Assembly: GCF_000196615.1 (NCBI RefSeq)
Contig: NC_014306.1
Location: forward strand, 2,480,001 to 2,544,000
DNA: 64,000 bases
DNA from: Erwinia billingiae Eb661
Lineage (GTDB): Bacteria; Pseudomonadota; Gammaproteobacteria; Enterobacterales; Enterobacteriaceae
Reading direction: 5' to 3'
Shown here: one piece after another, positions 53,037 through 61,341 of the stretch
How positions within the stretch are numbered: the first letter of the stretch is position 1
How the letters are laid out: every line of letters begins with the position of its first letter
Made by a program: the position numbers and the translations under genes
Notes under the pieces: model-generated
The model's database searches: none
Seen by the model: the letters and a program-made list of their open reading frames with translations, nothing else
Told to the model about the DNA's origin: nothing

Positions 53037-53109
53037 TACCGCTGAAATCGCACGGCGGGATGAACATCACCCGCCGCGTTGAAAACGTATCGCAATTTGA
53101 AGCCCAACG

Positions 53110-54063
53110 TTAAACCGTAAACACCGTGCGTGCAGCGCTGTCATCCGCTTCCCAGACCTCCGCTACGCGTGACAACGTCACTGGGTTGGTGGCGAGCTGG
53201 AATCCAGCCGGTACGGCGGCTTTCAGCAATCCTTTCAACGTACGCAGTAATCCCCGATCGGACACGCTGCCCAATCCGCTGCCCATCAGGGCGATTGCCT
53301 TTGAGCGCAGAATTGCGCTGGATAAGGTGATCTCATTGCCGCTCATTGACCCGACCTGCACAAAGCGCACTGGCTTGCCGTCTTCCGCCATTTTTGCGGC
53401 GGATGTCAGCAAATGCCCGGCGGACTTGCCCCACAGATAATCGATCACCACATCGACACCCTGCGCAAACTGTTCGCCGAACTGTGCGTTTAACGCTTCC
53501 TCTTCCTGCGTCAGCGGGATCACCACATCTGCCCCTAACAGCATCAGTTGCTCCAACACGGCGGGATTGCGTCCGGTAGCGATAATCTTTTTGGCCCCGA
53601 GATAGCGGGCAATCTGCACCGCCAGCTTGCCCGATATGCCGGTTGCGCCATTGATCAGCACCGTTTCGCCGATCTGCAGCTGCGCCCGTTCCGTTAATGC
53701 CGCCCAGGAAGACATTCCGGGATTGGCAATCGCGGCCGCAGTTATGTCGTCCAGATCATCCGCCAGCGCGATGCACTGAGCGGCCGGCACTAAGGTCTGC
53801 TCTGCCATGCTGCCGTAAGGCGCTACCGGCTTGATAAAATAGACCCGCTGCCCATCGTCCTGAATACCCACGCCATCAATACCGGCGATAAACGGGTATT
53901 GCCCGCTGGCGCTGTAATGGTTGCCTGACGCGCGATTTTTTACCAGATGACTCAACGCCGCGGCTTTCACCACGATCCTTTGAGCATTGTCCGTGGCGAC
54001 CGGTTCTGCAAAGTCCCCGTAAACCGGTAACTGCCCTGCTTTTGTTACTATGGCTGCTTTCAT
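53110..54063 (-). CDS. Zinc-independent quinone-oxidoreductase-like MDR protein
   Basis: 317 residues from ATG 54063 with GAGGG upstream. The GroES-like part MKAAIVTKAGQLPVYGDFAE and FIAGIDGVGIQDDGQRVYFI precede the NADPH-binding VLINGATGISGKLAVQIARY. No zinc Cys ligands are present. It is divergent from a MarR gene across 64 bp that holds a palindrome, so it is the probable repression target and may handle a quinone or electrophile. Confidence 0.88.
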   Translation of the reverse strand: MKAAIVTKAGQLPVYGDFAEPVATDNAQRIVVKAAALSHLVKNRASGNHYSASGQYPFIAGIDGVGIQDDGQRVYFIKPVAPYGSMAEQTLVPAAQCIALADDLDDITAAAIANPGMSSWAALTERAQLQIGETVLINGATGISGKLAVQIARYLGAKKIIATGRNPAVLEQLMLLGADVVIPLTQEEEALNAQFGEQFAQGVDVVIDYLWGKSAGHLLTSAAKMAEDGKPVRFVQVGSMSGNEITLSSAILRSKAIALMGSGLGSVSDRGLLRTLKGLLKAAVPAGFQLATNPVTLSRVAEVWEADDSAARTVFTV

Positions 54064-54095
54064 GAATTTCCCTCTGTCGGTGCATGAATAATTAG

Positions 54096-54110
54096 GTGTA
54101 TAATGCACAC
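54096..54110. promoter_or_regulatory. MarR-type operator in the divergent promoter
   Basis: GTGTATAATGCACAC is an imperfect palindrome (GTGT/ACAC arms with central TAATG) that overlaps TATAAT, a likely -10 hexamer for the MarR gene. Confidence 0.55.
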
Positions 54111-54127
54111 ATTAAATTGGAGGTCGT

Positions 54128-54607
54128 ATGTCGTCAAGCAATAATGTGCAAAATACACATATCAGCCAGCAGTTGCATAAGCTGCATCGGGCGATACTGG
54201 AAATTGTCGCGGTGATCAACCGCCCACAGGGCGATGAGGTGCTGATTAAAGAAGCCGGGATCAATCTGGAACGCGCCCTGTTCCCGTTACTGGTGGGAAT
54301 TGAACGCTTTGGGCCAATTGGCGTGGTGGAACTGGCGGAACGGGTTGGGCGCGATTACACCACCGTCAGTCGCCAGGTGGCCAAGTTAGAGAACAGTGAA
54401 CTGGTAGAGCGTCGCCCCAGCGAAGCCGATCGTCGGGTCCGAGAAGCGGTTATCACGCCTAAAGGCAAAACCATGACCGATCATGTTGATGCGGCGAGGG
54501 AAAGAATGGCGAAGGAGATCTTCGCCAGCTGGCAGGAAGAAGATGTTGAACAGCTGGTCAGGCTGATGAGCAAGTACGCCACGGCGTTGAAGAGCAAGAT
54601 TGCCTGA
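54128..54607 (+). CDS. MarR family transcriptional regulator
   Basis: 159 residues. The winged helix covers about residues 60-125: PIGVVELAERVGRDYTTVSR, QVAKLENSELVERRPSEADR and RVREAVITPKGKTMTDH with the DRR wing. Helices at both ends form the dimer. GGAGG lies 5 bases before the ATG. It is divergently paired with the MDR oxidoreductase and flanked by two similar palindromes, which predicts repression of both genes released by a small aromatic or electrophilic ligand. Confidence 0.9.
   Translation: MSSSNNVQNTHISQQLHKLHRAILEIVAVINRPQGDEVLIKEAGINLERALFPLLVGIERFGPIGVVELAERVGRDYTTVSRQVAKLENSELVERRPSEADRRVREAVITPKGKTMTDHVDAARERMAKEIFASWQEEDVEQLVRLMSKYATALKSKIA
54144..54160. promoter_or_regulatory. 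Second MarR-type operator inside the regulator's first codons
   Basis: ATGTGCAAAATACACAT has perfect ATGTG/CACAT arms around 7 bases and shares the GTGNA...TNCAC pattern with 54096. It lies 16 bp inside the MarR coding sequence. Confidence 0.5.
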
Positions 54608-54618
54608 CCGGCCCCCGT

Positions 54619-55287
54619 TTACCGGTTGTGTTGCGCCAGCACGCTGGCCTTCATTCTTTTCACCGCCGCATGCGGCGCGGTCAGTACCGGCACCGTCACC
54701 TGTGCACGGACGTCCGCCGCGGCGCGTGATGTGGAGAAGTGCGCCAGCATAATCACATCACAGTGAGCCAGCTCGTTGGCTCGGGCCGCCACCAGCCGGT
54801 TATGCCCTTCCGCATCCCCTTTTTTCATCAGATCGATGGCATCCGCCACCAGCAGCGTGGTCAGCGTCGCTGATGAACCATGTTCAGCGACATAGTCATT
54901 AAACTCTTCGGTCATGGTCTCAACTGACGGGCCGAAGGTGGCCAGCATGCCAATCTTTTTCCCCTGCGCCACCGCTTCATGAAACATCGCTTCATTGGGC
55001 TTCAGCACCGGGATCGGCACGCTGTCTGCCAGCCTGTCGATAGCCGGACCAAATGCCGAACAGGTAATCAAAATTCCGTCGGCCTGCATGTCATAGCCGT
55101 ACTGGCCCAGGCGGACAAAGCGTTCAATCATGGATTCACTCAGATCCGACGCTCTGGAACGATCCAAAGACAGGCCATCGTCGAGCAGGTTTATCAGCTC
55201 GGCTTCTGGCCACTCTTCTTTGAAAGCCGTATGGATCGGCTCCATGGCAACGGGTGTGGCATGCAGTAATACAATTCGTGTGGTCAT
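54619..55287 (-). CDS. Asp/Glu racemase-superfamily protein lacking the second catalytic Cys
   Basis: 222 residues from ATG 55287. The fold markers are IVLLHATPVAMEPIHTAFKE, GILITCSAFGPAIDRLADSV with the first catalytic Cys, VLKPNEAMFHEAVAQGKKIG and MLATFGPSVETMTEEFNDYV. At the second site the usual Cys is replaced (DVIMLAHFSTSRAA), so racemisation by two thiols is not possible; a decarboxylase, isomerase or one-base enzyme is more likely. A TGTAAGGGCTTACA operator and a CRP site lie upstream, linking it to the sugar-acid regulon on its right. Confidence 0.82.
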   Translation of the reverse strand: MTTRIVLLHATPVAMEPIHTAFKEEWPEAELINLLDDGLSLDRSRASDLSESMIERFVRLGQYGYDMQADGILITCSAFGPAIDRLADSVPIPVLKPNEAMFHEAVAQGKKIGMLATFGPSVETMTEEFNDYVAEHGSSATLTTLLVADAIDLMKKGDAEGHNRLVAARANELAHCDVIMLAHFSTSRAAADVRAQVTVPVLTAPHAAVKRMKASVLAQHNR

Positions 55288-55325
55288 GACTGACTCCGGG
55301 TTGGCATTCGTAAGCGTGATACTAA

Positions 55326-55339
55326 TGTAAGGGCTTACA
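55326..55339. promoter_or_regulatory. Regulon operator, site 1
   Basis: TGTAAGGGCTTACA has perfect TGTAAG/CTTACA arms. It lies 39 bp upstream of the racemase-like gene and is one of four related sites (also 55428, 58589 and 58621). Confidence 0.72.
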
Positions 55340-55352
55340 AATGTTTCTGTAA

Positions 55353-55368
55353 AGTGAAGTGGATCACA
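55353..55368. promoter_or_regulatory. CRP-cAMP binding site
   Basis: AGTGAAGTGGATCACA matches nine of ten conserved CRP positions. It lies between two LacI-type operators in the divergent region of the racemase-like and oxidase genes. Confidence 0.7.
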
Positions 55369-55427
55369 TAAAAGCACGCGGTTAGCGATAAGGTGTTATT
55401 GAAATGTTAGTGAGTATTGACCAGAAT

Positions 55428-55441
55428 TGATAGCGCTTACA
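55428..55441. promoter_or_regulatory. Regulon operator, site 2
   Basis: TGATAGCGCTTACA is related to the consensus TGTAANCGCTTACA and lies 75 bp upstream of the oxidase start. Confidence 0.68.
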
Positions 55442-55515
55442 AAATAAATTCCACTCCGGCAAGGCAGGTTCCTCCTGTCTGCCGGGACGCTACTGACGGA
55501 GTGTGAGAACGCCTT

Positions 55516-56757
55516 ATGACATCACCTGCCAACTCTTCATCTTTACCCAATGTCGCTGCCGCCAGTCCGGCAAAGGCTGACAGCAACCCGGCGGTAAAAA
55601 AACTGCCGCGCCACTTCCGCGATCTGCTGGCGCTGGATGACTTTGAGCGCCACGCCCGCCGCCGTTTACCAAATATGATCTACCAGTATGTCGCCGGTGG
55701 CGTGGAAACTGGCCGGGGCATCGCCGGCAACTTTGAGGCGTATCAGCGTTATGCCTTCCTGCCCCGCATGTTCCGCGACGTCTCCGGACGCGACCAGCGC
55801 ACCACCCTGTTCGGCCATACGTATCAGCACCCTTTTGGCGTGGCGCCGTTGGGCGGCGCGTCGTTTGTCGCCTATCAGGCGGACGTGGCGTTAGCGAAAG
55901 CCGCCCGCGAGATGAATGTGCCGATGATCCTCAGCGCGTCTTCGCTGGTGAAGCTGGAAGATGTTCATGCGGCCAACCCCGATGCCTGGTTCCAGGCCTA
56001 TCTGGCCGGCGATCAGCCGCGCATCGATCGTCTGGTCGATCGGGTTGCCGCTGCAGGCTATAAAACGCTGGTCGTCACCGGTGATACGCCGATGTTGGGT
56101 AACCGTGAACACAACACCCGCAGCGGCTTCAGCATGCCGATTAAAATCACGCCAAAAGTGGCGTTCGAAAGCGCCATGAGCCCACGCTGGCTGCTGGGAA
56201 CCGTGGCGCAAACCTTTTTGCGCCACGGCGCGCCGCACTTTGAAAATACGGATGCCGAGCGCGGGCCACCGATGATGTCGAGTAAAGTGCGAAATACCCA
56301 GGCGCGGGACAAGCTGAACTGGAAAAACGTCGAAGCAATCCGTAAAAAATGGCGCGGTAATCTGGTGGTTAAGGGCCTGATGTCGCCAGAAGATGCCTTT
56401 ATCGCTCGTGACCTCGGCGCGGATGCGGTGATCCTCTCCAACCATGGCGGTCGTCAGCTGGATTACACCTTCCCACCGCTCTATTCGCTGGAAGAAATTG
56501 CCGCGAAAAAAGGCGCGATGAAGGTGATTATCGACAGCGGTATTCGTCGCGGTACCGACGTGATGAAAGCGATGGCGCTCGGTGCAGACTTTGTGTTTCT
56601 TGGCAGACCGTTCCTGTATGGCGCAGTGATTGGCGGCCAGGCGTGCGTCGAACATGCGATGCATATCCTGCGCGATGAAATTGACCGTGACCTGGCGCTT
56701 ATCGGCGTGCGCACCCCCGGCGAGCTGGACAGCAGCTACCTCCGTCGTATGCCCTGA
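55516..56757 (+). CDS. FMN-dependent alpha-hydroxy-acid oxidase/dehydrogenase
   Basis: 413 residues. After a 30-residue Ala/Ser-rich N-terminal extension, the TIM barrel carries YQYVAGGVETGRG, PFGVAPLGGASFVAYQADVA, LVVTGDTPMLGNREHNTRSG with an FMN/substrate Arg, and SNHGGRQLDYTFPPLYSLEE with the catalytic His. Further FMN contacts are DSGIRRGTDVMKAMALGADF and FLGRPFLYG. The family oxidises lactate, glycolate, mandelate or longer hydroxy acids to keto acids. Context (sugar-acid carrier, lactonase, dehydrogenase) suggests a sugar-derived hydroxy acid. An 18-bp gap joins it to the next gene. Confidence 0.9.
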   Translation: MTSPANSSSLPNVAAASPAKADSNPAVKKLPRHFRDLLALDDFERHARRRLPNMIYQYVAGGVETGRGIAGNFEAYQRYAFLPRMFRDVSGRDQRTTLFGHTYQHPFGVAPLGGASFVAYQADVALAKAAREMNVPMILSASSLVKLEDVHAANPDAWFQAYLAGDQPRIDRLVDRVAAAGYKTLVVTGDTPMLGNREHNTRSGFSMPIKITPKVAFESAMSPRWLLGTVAQTFLRHGAPHFENTDAERGPPMMSSKVRNTQARDKLNWKNVEAIRKKWRGNLVVKGLMSPEDAFIARDLGADAVILSNHGGRQLDYTFPPLYSLEEIAAKKGAMKVIIDSGIRRGTDVMKAMALGADFVFLGRPFLYGAVIGGQACVEHAMHILRDEIDRDLALIGVRTPGELDSSYLRRMP

Positions 56758-56775
56758 CCTGTAAGGAAATTGACC

Positions 56776-57477
56776 ATGACTTCTGCACTTCCGATCCGCC
56801 TGTTCAACGTGCTGGCAATCCGCGCACCCTTTGTTGAACTGCAGGCTGAGTGGGAACGACAGCATCCTGATAAACCGCTGCTGATTGACTGGAACCCGAC
56901 CACGGTGATTGAGGAGAAGGTGGCCCGCGGCGAACGGGCCGATGCCACCATTGTGACCGCACCGGCGATGGACAAGCTGATCGCCGACGGCCGGATTGTG
57001 CCCGCCAGTCGGGTAGAACTGGTGGATTCTCAGGTGGGCCTGGCGATGCTGCCCGATGCCAGGGTGCCAGACATCAGCAGCGTCGAGGCGCTGAAAACGG
57101 CGCTGCTGAATGCACGCTCGGTGGGCTATTCGCTGGCTGGTGCCAGCGGGCTTTATTTCCAGACGCTGCTGAAAACCCTGGGGATAGAACAGCAGGTGAA
57201 CGCGAAAGCGACCACTATACCGGAAGGCTTTACCGCCAGCCTGTTACTGGAAGGCAAAGCGGATATCGCCGTGCAGCAAATCAGCGAGCTGTTGATGGTG
57301 AAAGGCATCAGGGTGATTGGACCGCTGCCGGCTGGCGCTGAAAAGGTGCTGTCGTTTTCCGGCGGGGTGTTTACCGATGCCGCCAATCCAGAGGGTGCTG
57401 CACTGTTGCTGAACAGCCTGCGGACCGGGGCGGCCCGCAAGGCGTTTGAAGGTTTTGGATTACAGTGGCGTAACTAG
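56776..57477 (+). CDS. ModA-like substrate-binding-fold protein without signal peptide
   Basis: 233 residues from ATG 56776 (AAGGA upstream); the mature-type sequence starts at once (PIRLFNVLAIRAPFVELQAE), without any signal peptide in either possible start. IDWNPTTVIEEKVARGERAD, VGLAMLPDARVPDISSVEAL and YSLAGASGLYFQTLLKTLGI are typical of the PBP type 2 fold of ModA/extracellular binding proteins. A cytosolic location implies sensing, sequestration or an enzymatic-partner role rather than transport. It is co-transcribed with the hydroxy-acid oxidase and convergent with the LacI gene. Confidence 0.8.
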   Translation: MTSALPIRLFNVLAIRAPFVELQAEWERQHPDKPLLIDWNPTTVIEEKVARGERADATIVTAPAMDKLIADGRIVPASRVELVDSQVGLAMLPDARVPDISSVEALKTALLNARSVGYSLAGASGLYFQTLLKTLGIEQQVNAKATTIPEGFTASLLLEGKADIAVQQISELLMVKGIRVIGPLPAGAEKVLSFSGGVFTDAANPEGAALLLNSLRTGAARKAFEGFGLQWRN

Positions 57478-57484
57478 CCGAACG

Positions 57485-58522
57485 TTACTTGCTTACCACG
57501 CGGGGCGCCGAGCCAGTGCTGCCGCGTACAATCAATTCCGGTTTCAATATCGTCTGTCGCACGCCGGTCTCGCCGTTTAGTTCTGCCAGCAAAAACTCAG
57601 CGGCGCGCACGCCAATCTCATCCAGCTCGACCCGCATGGTGGTCAGCGGATGCTCCAGATGTTCGGAGTATTCATAGTCATTAAAGCCGGTGATCGAAAT
57701 ATCGTTGGGGATGCGCAAATAGCGCTCGCCTGCCGCCCGCATCGCGCCAAACGCCAGCAAATCGTTACCGCAAATCACCGCCGTTGGCGGATTGGGGCTA
57801 TCCAGCAGCTGGAACATCGCCAGACGCGCATCGTTCATTGAAAACGCGCGGTTAAACAGATTGCGATCGTCCAGGCTCAGGCCCGCCGCCGTCAGCGCCT
57901 GACGCGTTCCGGTGATCCGATCGGAAACGCGGTCGTTTGACGGCGGCGTACCAACAATCACGCCGAAATTTTTATGCCCCAGCGCCAGAAGATGGGCGGT
58001 TAGCTCGCCCGCCGCCAGCTCGTTGTCATAGCCCACGCTGGGATAGCGCTGGTCGACCGAGAAAGTCTGAATACAGGGAATATTCTGCTGAGTGATCCGA
58101 TCCCACAACTTAGGATGGTGCGAATTCCCCACCAGCATCAGCGCATCAATGCCGTACTCCACCAGCTTGTTCACTTCCTTCAGCTCGGTGTCCGGATCGA
58201 AGTCAGAATTCGCCAGCAGCATCGTATAACCCGACTGGTGGATCTGCTGCTGGAAGGTCGCCAGCGGGCGGGAAAACGTCTCTGTTGCCAGCGTCGGCAC
58301 CACGGCGCCGATGGTCATACTGCGGCGCGAAGCCAGCGTTCGTGCGGCCCGGTTGATCACATAGCCCAGCTCTTCACATGCCTGCTCGACCGCCTCGCGG
58401 CGCGACTGCCTGACGGTGGTGCTGCCGTTCAGCACCCTGGAAACGGTCGCCGTGGAGACCCCCGAACGCAGCGCAACATCTTCCAGTGAAACCCTCGACG
58501 GAGGTAAAGGCTTATCGGACAT
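57485..58522 (-). CDS. LacI family transcriptional regulator of the sugar-acid regulon
   Basis: 345 residues from ATG 58522. The helix-turn-helix is VSLEDVALRSGVSTATVSRV with hinge EQACEELGYVINRAARTLAS. The effector domain includes TIGAVVPTLATETFSRPLA, and CGNDLLAFGAMRAAGERYLR. It follows the GntR (gluconate repressor)/IdnR layout. Two palindromes, TGAAAGCGCTTACT and TGTAATCGCTTACT, lie between it and the MFS gene, and two more lie at 55326 and 55428. All fit the AGCGCT-centred operators bound by GntR-type LacI proteins. Ligand: probably a gluconate-like sugar acid. Confidence 0.88.
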   Translation of the reverse strand: MSDKPLPPSRVSLEDVALRSGVSTATVSRVLNGSTTVRQSRREAVEQACEELGYVINRAARTLASRRSMTIGAVVPTLATETFSRPLATFQQQIHQSGYTMLLANSDFDPDTELKEVNKLVEYGIDALMLVGNSHHPKLWDRITQQNIPCIQTFSVDQRYPSVGYDNELAAGELTAHLLALGHKNFGVIVGTPPSNDRVSDRITGTRQALTAAGLSLDDRNLFNRAFSMNDARLAMFQLLDSPNPPTAVICGNDLLAFGAMRAAGERYLRIPNDISITGFNDYEYSEHLEHPLTTMRVELDEIGVRAAEFLLAELNGETGVRQTILKPELIVRGSTGSAPRVVSK

Positions 58523-58588
58523 GATCGGACTCCAGGCTGAAATTAGTGACGTCGTCCACAAAGTTAGCAGACAGGCAAAGATTCATTT

Positions 58589-58602
58589 TGAAAGCGCTTA
58601 CT
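58589..58602. promoter_or_regulatory. Regulon operator, site 3
   Basis: TGAAAGCGCTTACT, centred on the 8-base palindrome AAGCGCTT, lies 67 bp upstream of the LacI start in the divergent region. Confidence 0.72.
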
Positions 58603-58620
58603 TTTAGCTTGACTGATTTT

Positions 58621-58634
58621 TGTAATCGCTTACT
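58621..58634. promoter_or_regulatory. Regulon operator, site 4
   Basis: TGTAATCGCTTACT is 32 bp from site 3 (three helical turns). Both are followed by TTTTA, so the repeat unit extends beyond the palindrome. Confidence 0.68.
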
Positions 58635-58759
58635 TTTAACATCATATTATCAAATATAGCGTCTGGTTTCACCAAATGATAACAACGAGCCGTGCCGGAG
58701 CACCCTCCTCTGACACCGGCCTCGCCCTTAAAAGCACCGAGATAATAAAGGAATTCACC

Positions 58760-60073
58760 ATGCGTAGATACCCACGGGTCCGCTGGCTGATGATCGCGTT
58801 TTGTTTCCTCGCCATCGCCATCAACTATATAGACCGCATTAACCTGGCCATCGCGGCACCTCACATTAAAGCGGATTTGGGGCTGGATGACACCAGTATG
58901 GGTCTGATCCTCGGGGCTTTTTTCTGGACCTATGCCCTGATGCAAATCCCGGCTGGTCGTCTGATTGACCGCGTGGGTGCCCGTACCGGCCTGGCGATTG
59001 CCGTGGGCTGGTGGTCACTGTTCACCGTGTTTACCGCCTTTGGTAAAGGCTTCACCTCAATTTTCGCCTCACGCCTGATGCTCGGCCTCGGTGAATCCGG
59101 TGGCTATCCGGGCTGCGCAAAAGTGGTCTACTCCTGGTTTGCTAAAAAGGAACGCGCCACCGCCAGCGGGATCTTCGATGCCGGTCCGCGTGCGGGCAGC
59201 GCCATCGCCCTGCCGCTGGTGGCCTGGCTGATCAGCACCTGGAACTGGGAAACCTCGTTTATCGTTACCGGTGCGCTGGGGCTGATTTGGGTCGGCGTCT
59301 GGCTGGCGTTCTACCGCGAACCGGAAGAGATGAAAGGTCTGGACGAGCAGGAGCGCCAGAATCTGCTGGAAGATCGTAGCGTGCATGTGGTCGACAAGAG
59401 CGAAAAAGTGCACATCGGCGCCCTGTTCCGTTACAGAACGGTGTGGGGAATGATGATCGGCTTCTTCTGCATGAACTTCGCCACCTACTTCTTCGTCACC
59501 TGGTTCCCGACCTATCTGACCATGGCGCACGGCTTCTCCCTGAAGGAGCTGGGTACGCTGGGCGCGATCCCTGCGCTGATGGGGATCCCCGGCAGCCTGC
59601 TGGGTGGCCTGGCCTCCGACTGGATGTACCGCAAAGGCTACTCGCTGACCACCGCGCGTAAAACCTGTCTGATTGCCGGCATGTTGCTGTCATCGGTGAT
59701 CGCCTTTGCCGCCTTTACCGACAGCATTGCGGTGATCCTCACCTTGTTCTCGCTGACCTATGCCGGACTGGCCTTTACCGCCGCCAATATCTGGACCTTA
59801 CCGGCCGATGTGGCGCCAAGCTCCGGGTACGTGGGCACCCTCGGCGGCATCCAGAACTTTGCCGGCAATCTGGCGGGCATCGTCACCGCGTCCTTCACCG
59901 GTTTGATGCTGACGCTGAGCCACGGCTCCTTTGTCATCCCGTTGCTGGTTGCCGGTGGGATTTGCCTGTTCGGCGCCTTTAACTTCCTGTTCATCATGGG
60001 CAAGGTTGAGCCGCTCGAGCTGAAAAAAAAGCCCGAGGTGACTAACGCTATCCCTGCCGACCGTCAGGCCTGA
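58760..60073 (+). CDS. MFS transporter, anion:cation symporter family (sugar acid)
   Basis: 437 residues from ATG 58760 with AAAGGA; the open frame begins earlier at 58676, but those residues are not conserved-looking. About 12 helices. ACS-family motifs are IAINYIDRINLAIAAPHIKA, GAFFWTYALMQIPAGRLIDR, RLMLGLGESGGYPGCAKVVY and SWFAKKERATASGIFDAGPR. It is the first gene of a long plus-strand operon that goes on with periplasmic oxidative enzymes, so it probably imports the acid they generate. Confidence 0.9.
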   Translation: MRRYPRVRWLMIAFCFLAIAINYIDRINLAIAAPHIKADLGLDDTSMGLILGAFFWTYALMQIPAGRLIDRVGARTGLAIAVGWWSLFTVFTAFGKGFTSIFASRLMLGLGESGGYPGCAKVVYSWFAKKERATASGIFDAGPRAGSAIALPLVAWLISTWNWETSFIVTGALGLIWVGVWLAFYREPEEMKGLDEQERQNLLEDRSVHVVDKSEKVHIGALFRYRTVWGMMIGFFCMNFATYFFVTWFPTYLTMAHGFSLKELGTLGAIPALMGIPGSLLGGLASDWMYRKGYSLTTARKTCLIAGMLLSSVIAFAAFTDSIAVILTLFSLTYAGLAFTAANIWTLPADVAPSSGYVGTLGGIQNFAGNLAGIVTASFTGLMLTLSHGSFVIPLLVAGGICLFGAFNFLFIMGKVEPLELKKKPEVTNAIPADRQA

Positions 60074-60129
60074 TCCCATAACTCTAACGACGGCGGCTTC
60101 GCTCTCCCCTACAAAGGCAAGGATTGATC

Positions 60130-61278
60130 ATGAAACGCACTATTTATGCAGGCGCACTGGTCTCAATGATGGCGGTCAGTGCAGGCGCTCAGGCGGAAAG
60201 CCTGCTGTATGTTTCCAATGCCGACAGCGGCACGGTAACCGGCTATCAGCTGGATAAACAGCAGATGAAACTGCTGCCGACCGGAACCTTCCCGGTGGGC
60301 AGTAAAGCGATGTCTTCCGTGGTTTCCCCGGATAAGAAAAAGCTCTATGTCTCGGTGCGCAGCAAACCTTACAGCGTGGTGGTGTTCGATATCCAGCCGG
60401 ACGGCAAGCTGATCAAAGCGGGACAGTCGCCGCTGCCGGAAAGCATGGCCTATCTGTCGATGGATAAAACCGGGCACTATCTGCTGAGCGCCTCTTACGG
60501 TGGCGATCTGTTCAGCATCAACCGCATCCAGAGCAACGGCCTGGTCGAGGCTAAGCCGGTGCAGGTGGTGCATACCGGTAAGCGCGCCCATGCCATTCAG
60601 GTCGACCCGACCAATCATTATCTGTACGTCACGCTGTTGGGCGCTGACCAGCTGCTTCAGTACCATTTTGATGCGGCAACCGGCCACGTCACGCCAAACA
60701 CGCCGCCGTTTATCAATATTCAGAGCGAAGCCGCCACCGGCCCGCGCCACTTTGTCCTCGCGCCGAAGCGGGACCGGCAAGGTAAGCAGAATATGTACAT
60801 CCTGACCGAGATGGCGGGCAACATTACCCGCCTGACGCTGAATAAGGATGGCACCGCGACGCCGGTGGAAGACGTTAGCTCGGTGTCTCCAAAAGAAGAG
60901 CTGCAGCGTGGCGAAGCGCGTCCGTTAACCGGTGATGACGACCTGCCGCCATCGCATAAACCGCGCATCTGGCAGGCCGACCTGCACCTGACGCCGGATG
61001 GCCGCTATCTCTACTCGACCGAGCGCACCAGCAGCACCTTGTCATCCTTCTCCGTTGATGCTGAAAACGGGCATTTGAGCTATCTCACCAGCATCAAGAC
61101 CGAGCAGCAGCCTCGCGGGTTTGCCATCGATAAAACCGGGCGCTTCCTGATCGAGTCGGGGCAGAAATCCACCCAGCTTTCGCTGTACACCATCAATGGA
61201 GCAACCGGTGCGCTGACGCTGGTCGGGCGCTATCCGACCGGCAAAGGCGCCAACTGGGTGACCATGGTCGAACAATAA
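60130..61278 (+). CDS. Periplasmic beta-propeller lactonase (Pgl/YbhE family)
   Basis: 382 residues with a signal peptide (cleavage near AQA-ESLLYV). Repeated seven-bladed propeller segments are visible: LLYVSNADSGTVTGYQLD, KLYVSVRSKPYSVVVFDIQP, YLLSASYGGDLFSINRI, HAIQVDPTNHYLYVTLLGAD and RYLYSTERTSSTLSSFSVDA followed by RGFAIDKTGRFLIESG. This is the family of E. coli 6-phosphogluconolactonase Pgl, which is cytosolic; the export signal here argues for hydrolysis of a non-phosphorylated lactone made by the periplasmic dehydrogenase of the same operon. ATG 60130 follows AAGGA. Confidence 0.87.
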   Translation: MKRTIYAGALVSMMAVSAGAQAESLLYVSNADSGTVTGYQLDKQQMKLLPTGTFPVGSKAMSSVVSPDKKKLYVSVRSKPYSVVVFDIQPDGKLIKAGQSPLPESMAYLSMDKTGHYLLSASYGGDLFSINRIQSNGLVEAKPVQVVHTGKRAHAIQVDPTNHYLYVTLLGADQLLQYHFDAATGHVTPNTPPFINIQSEAATGPRHFVLAPKRDRQGKQNMYILTEMAGNITRLTLNKDGTATPVEDVSSVSPKEELQRGEARPLTGDDDLPPSHKPRIWQADLHLTPDGRYLYSTERTSSTLSSFSVDAENGHLSYLTSIKTEQQPRGFAIDKTGRFLIESGQKSTQLSLYTINGATGALTLVGRYPTGKGANWVTMVEQ

Positions 61279-61341
61279 ACATTCATTGGGGCCCGGCGCG
61301 CTGTTTCTGGCCGGGCTGCGTCTGCACTAACTGGAGTCATT

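Noticed and set aside
55891..56865. 324-residue minus-strand frame
   Set aside because: It is antisense to the FMN oxidase gene, which is fully supported by motifs.
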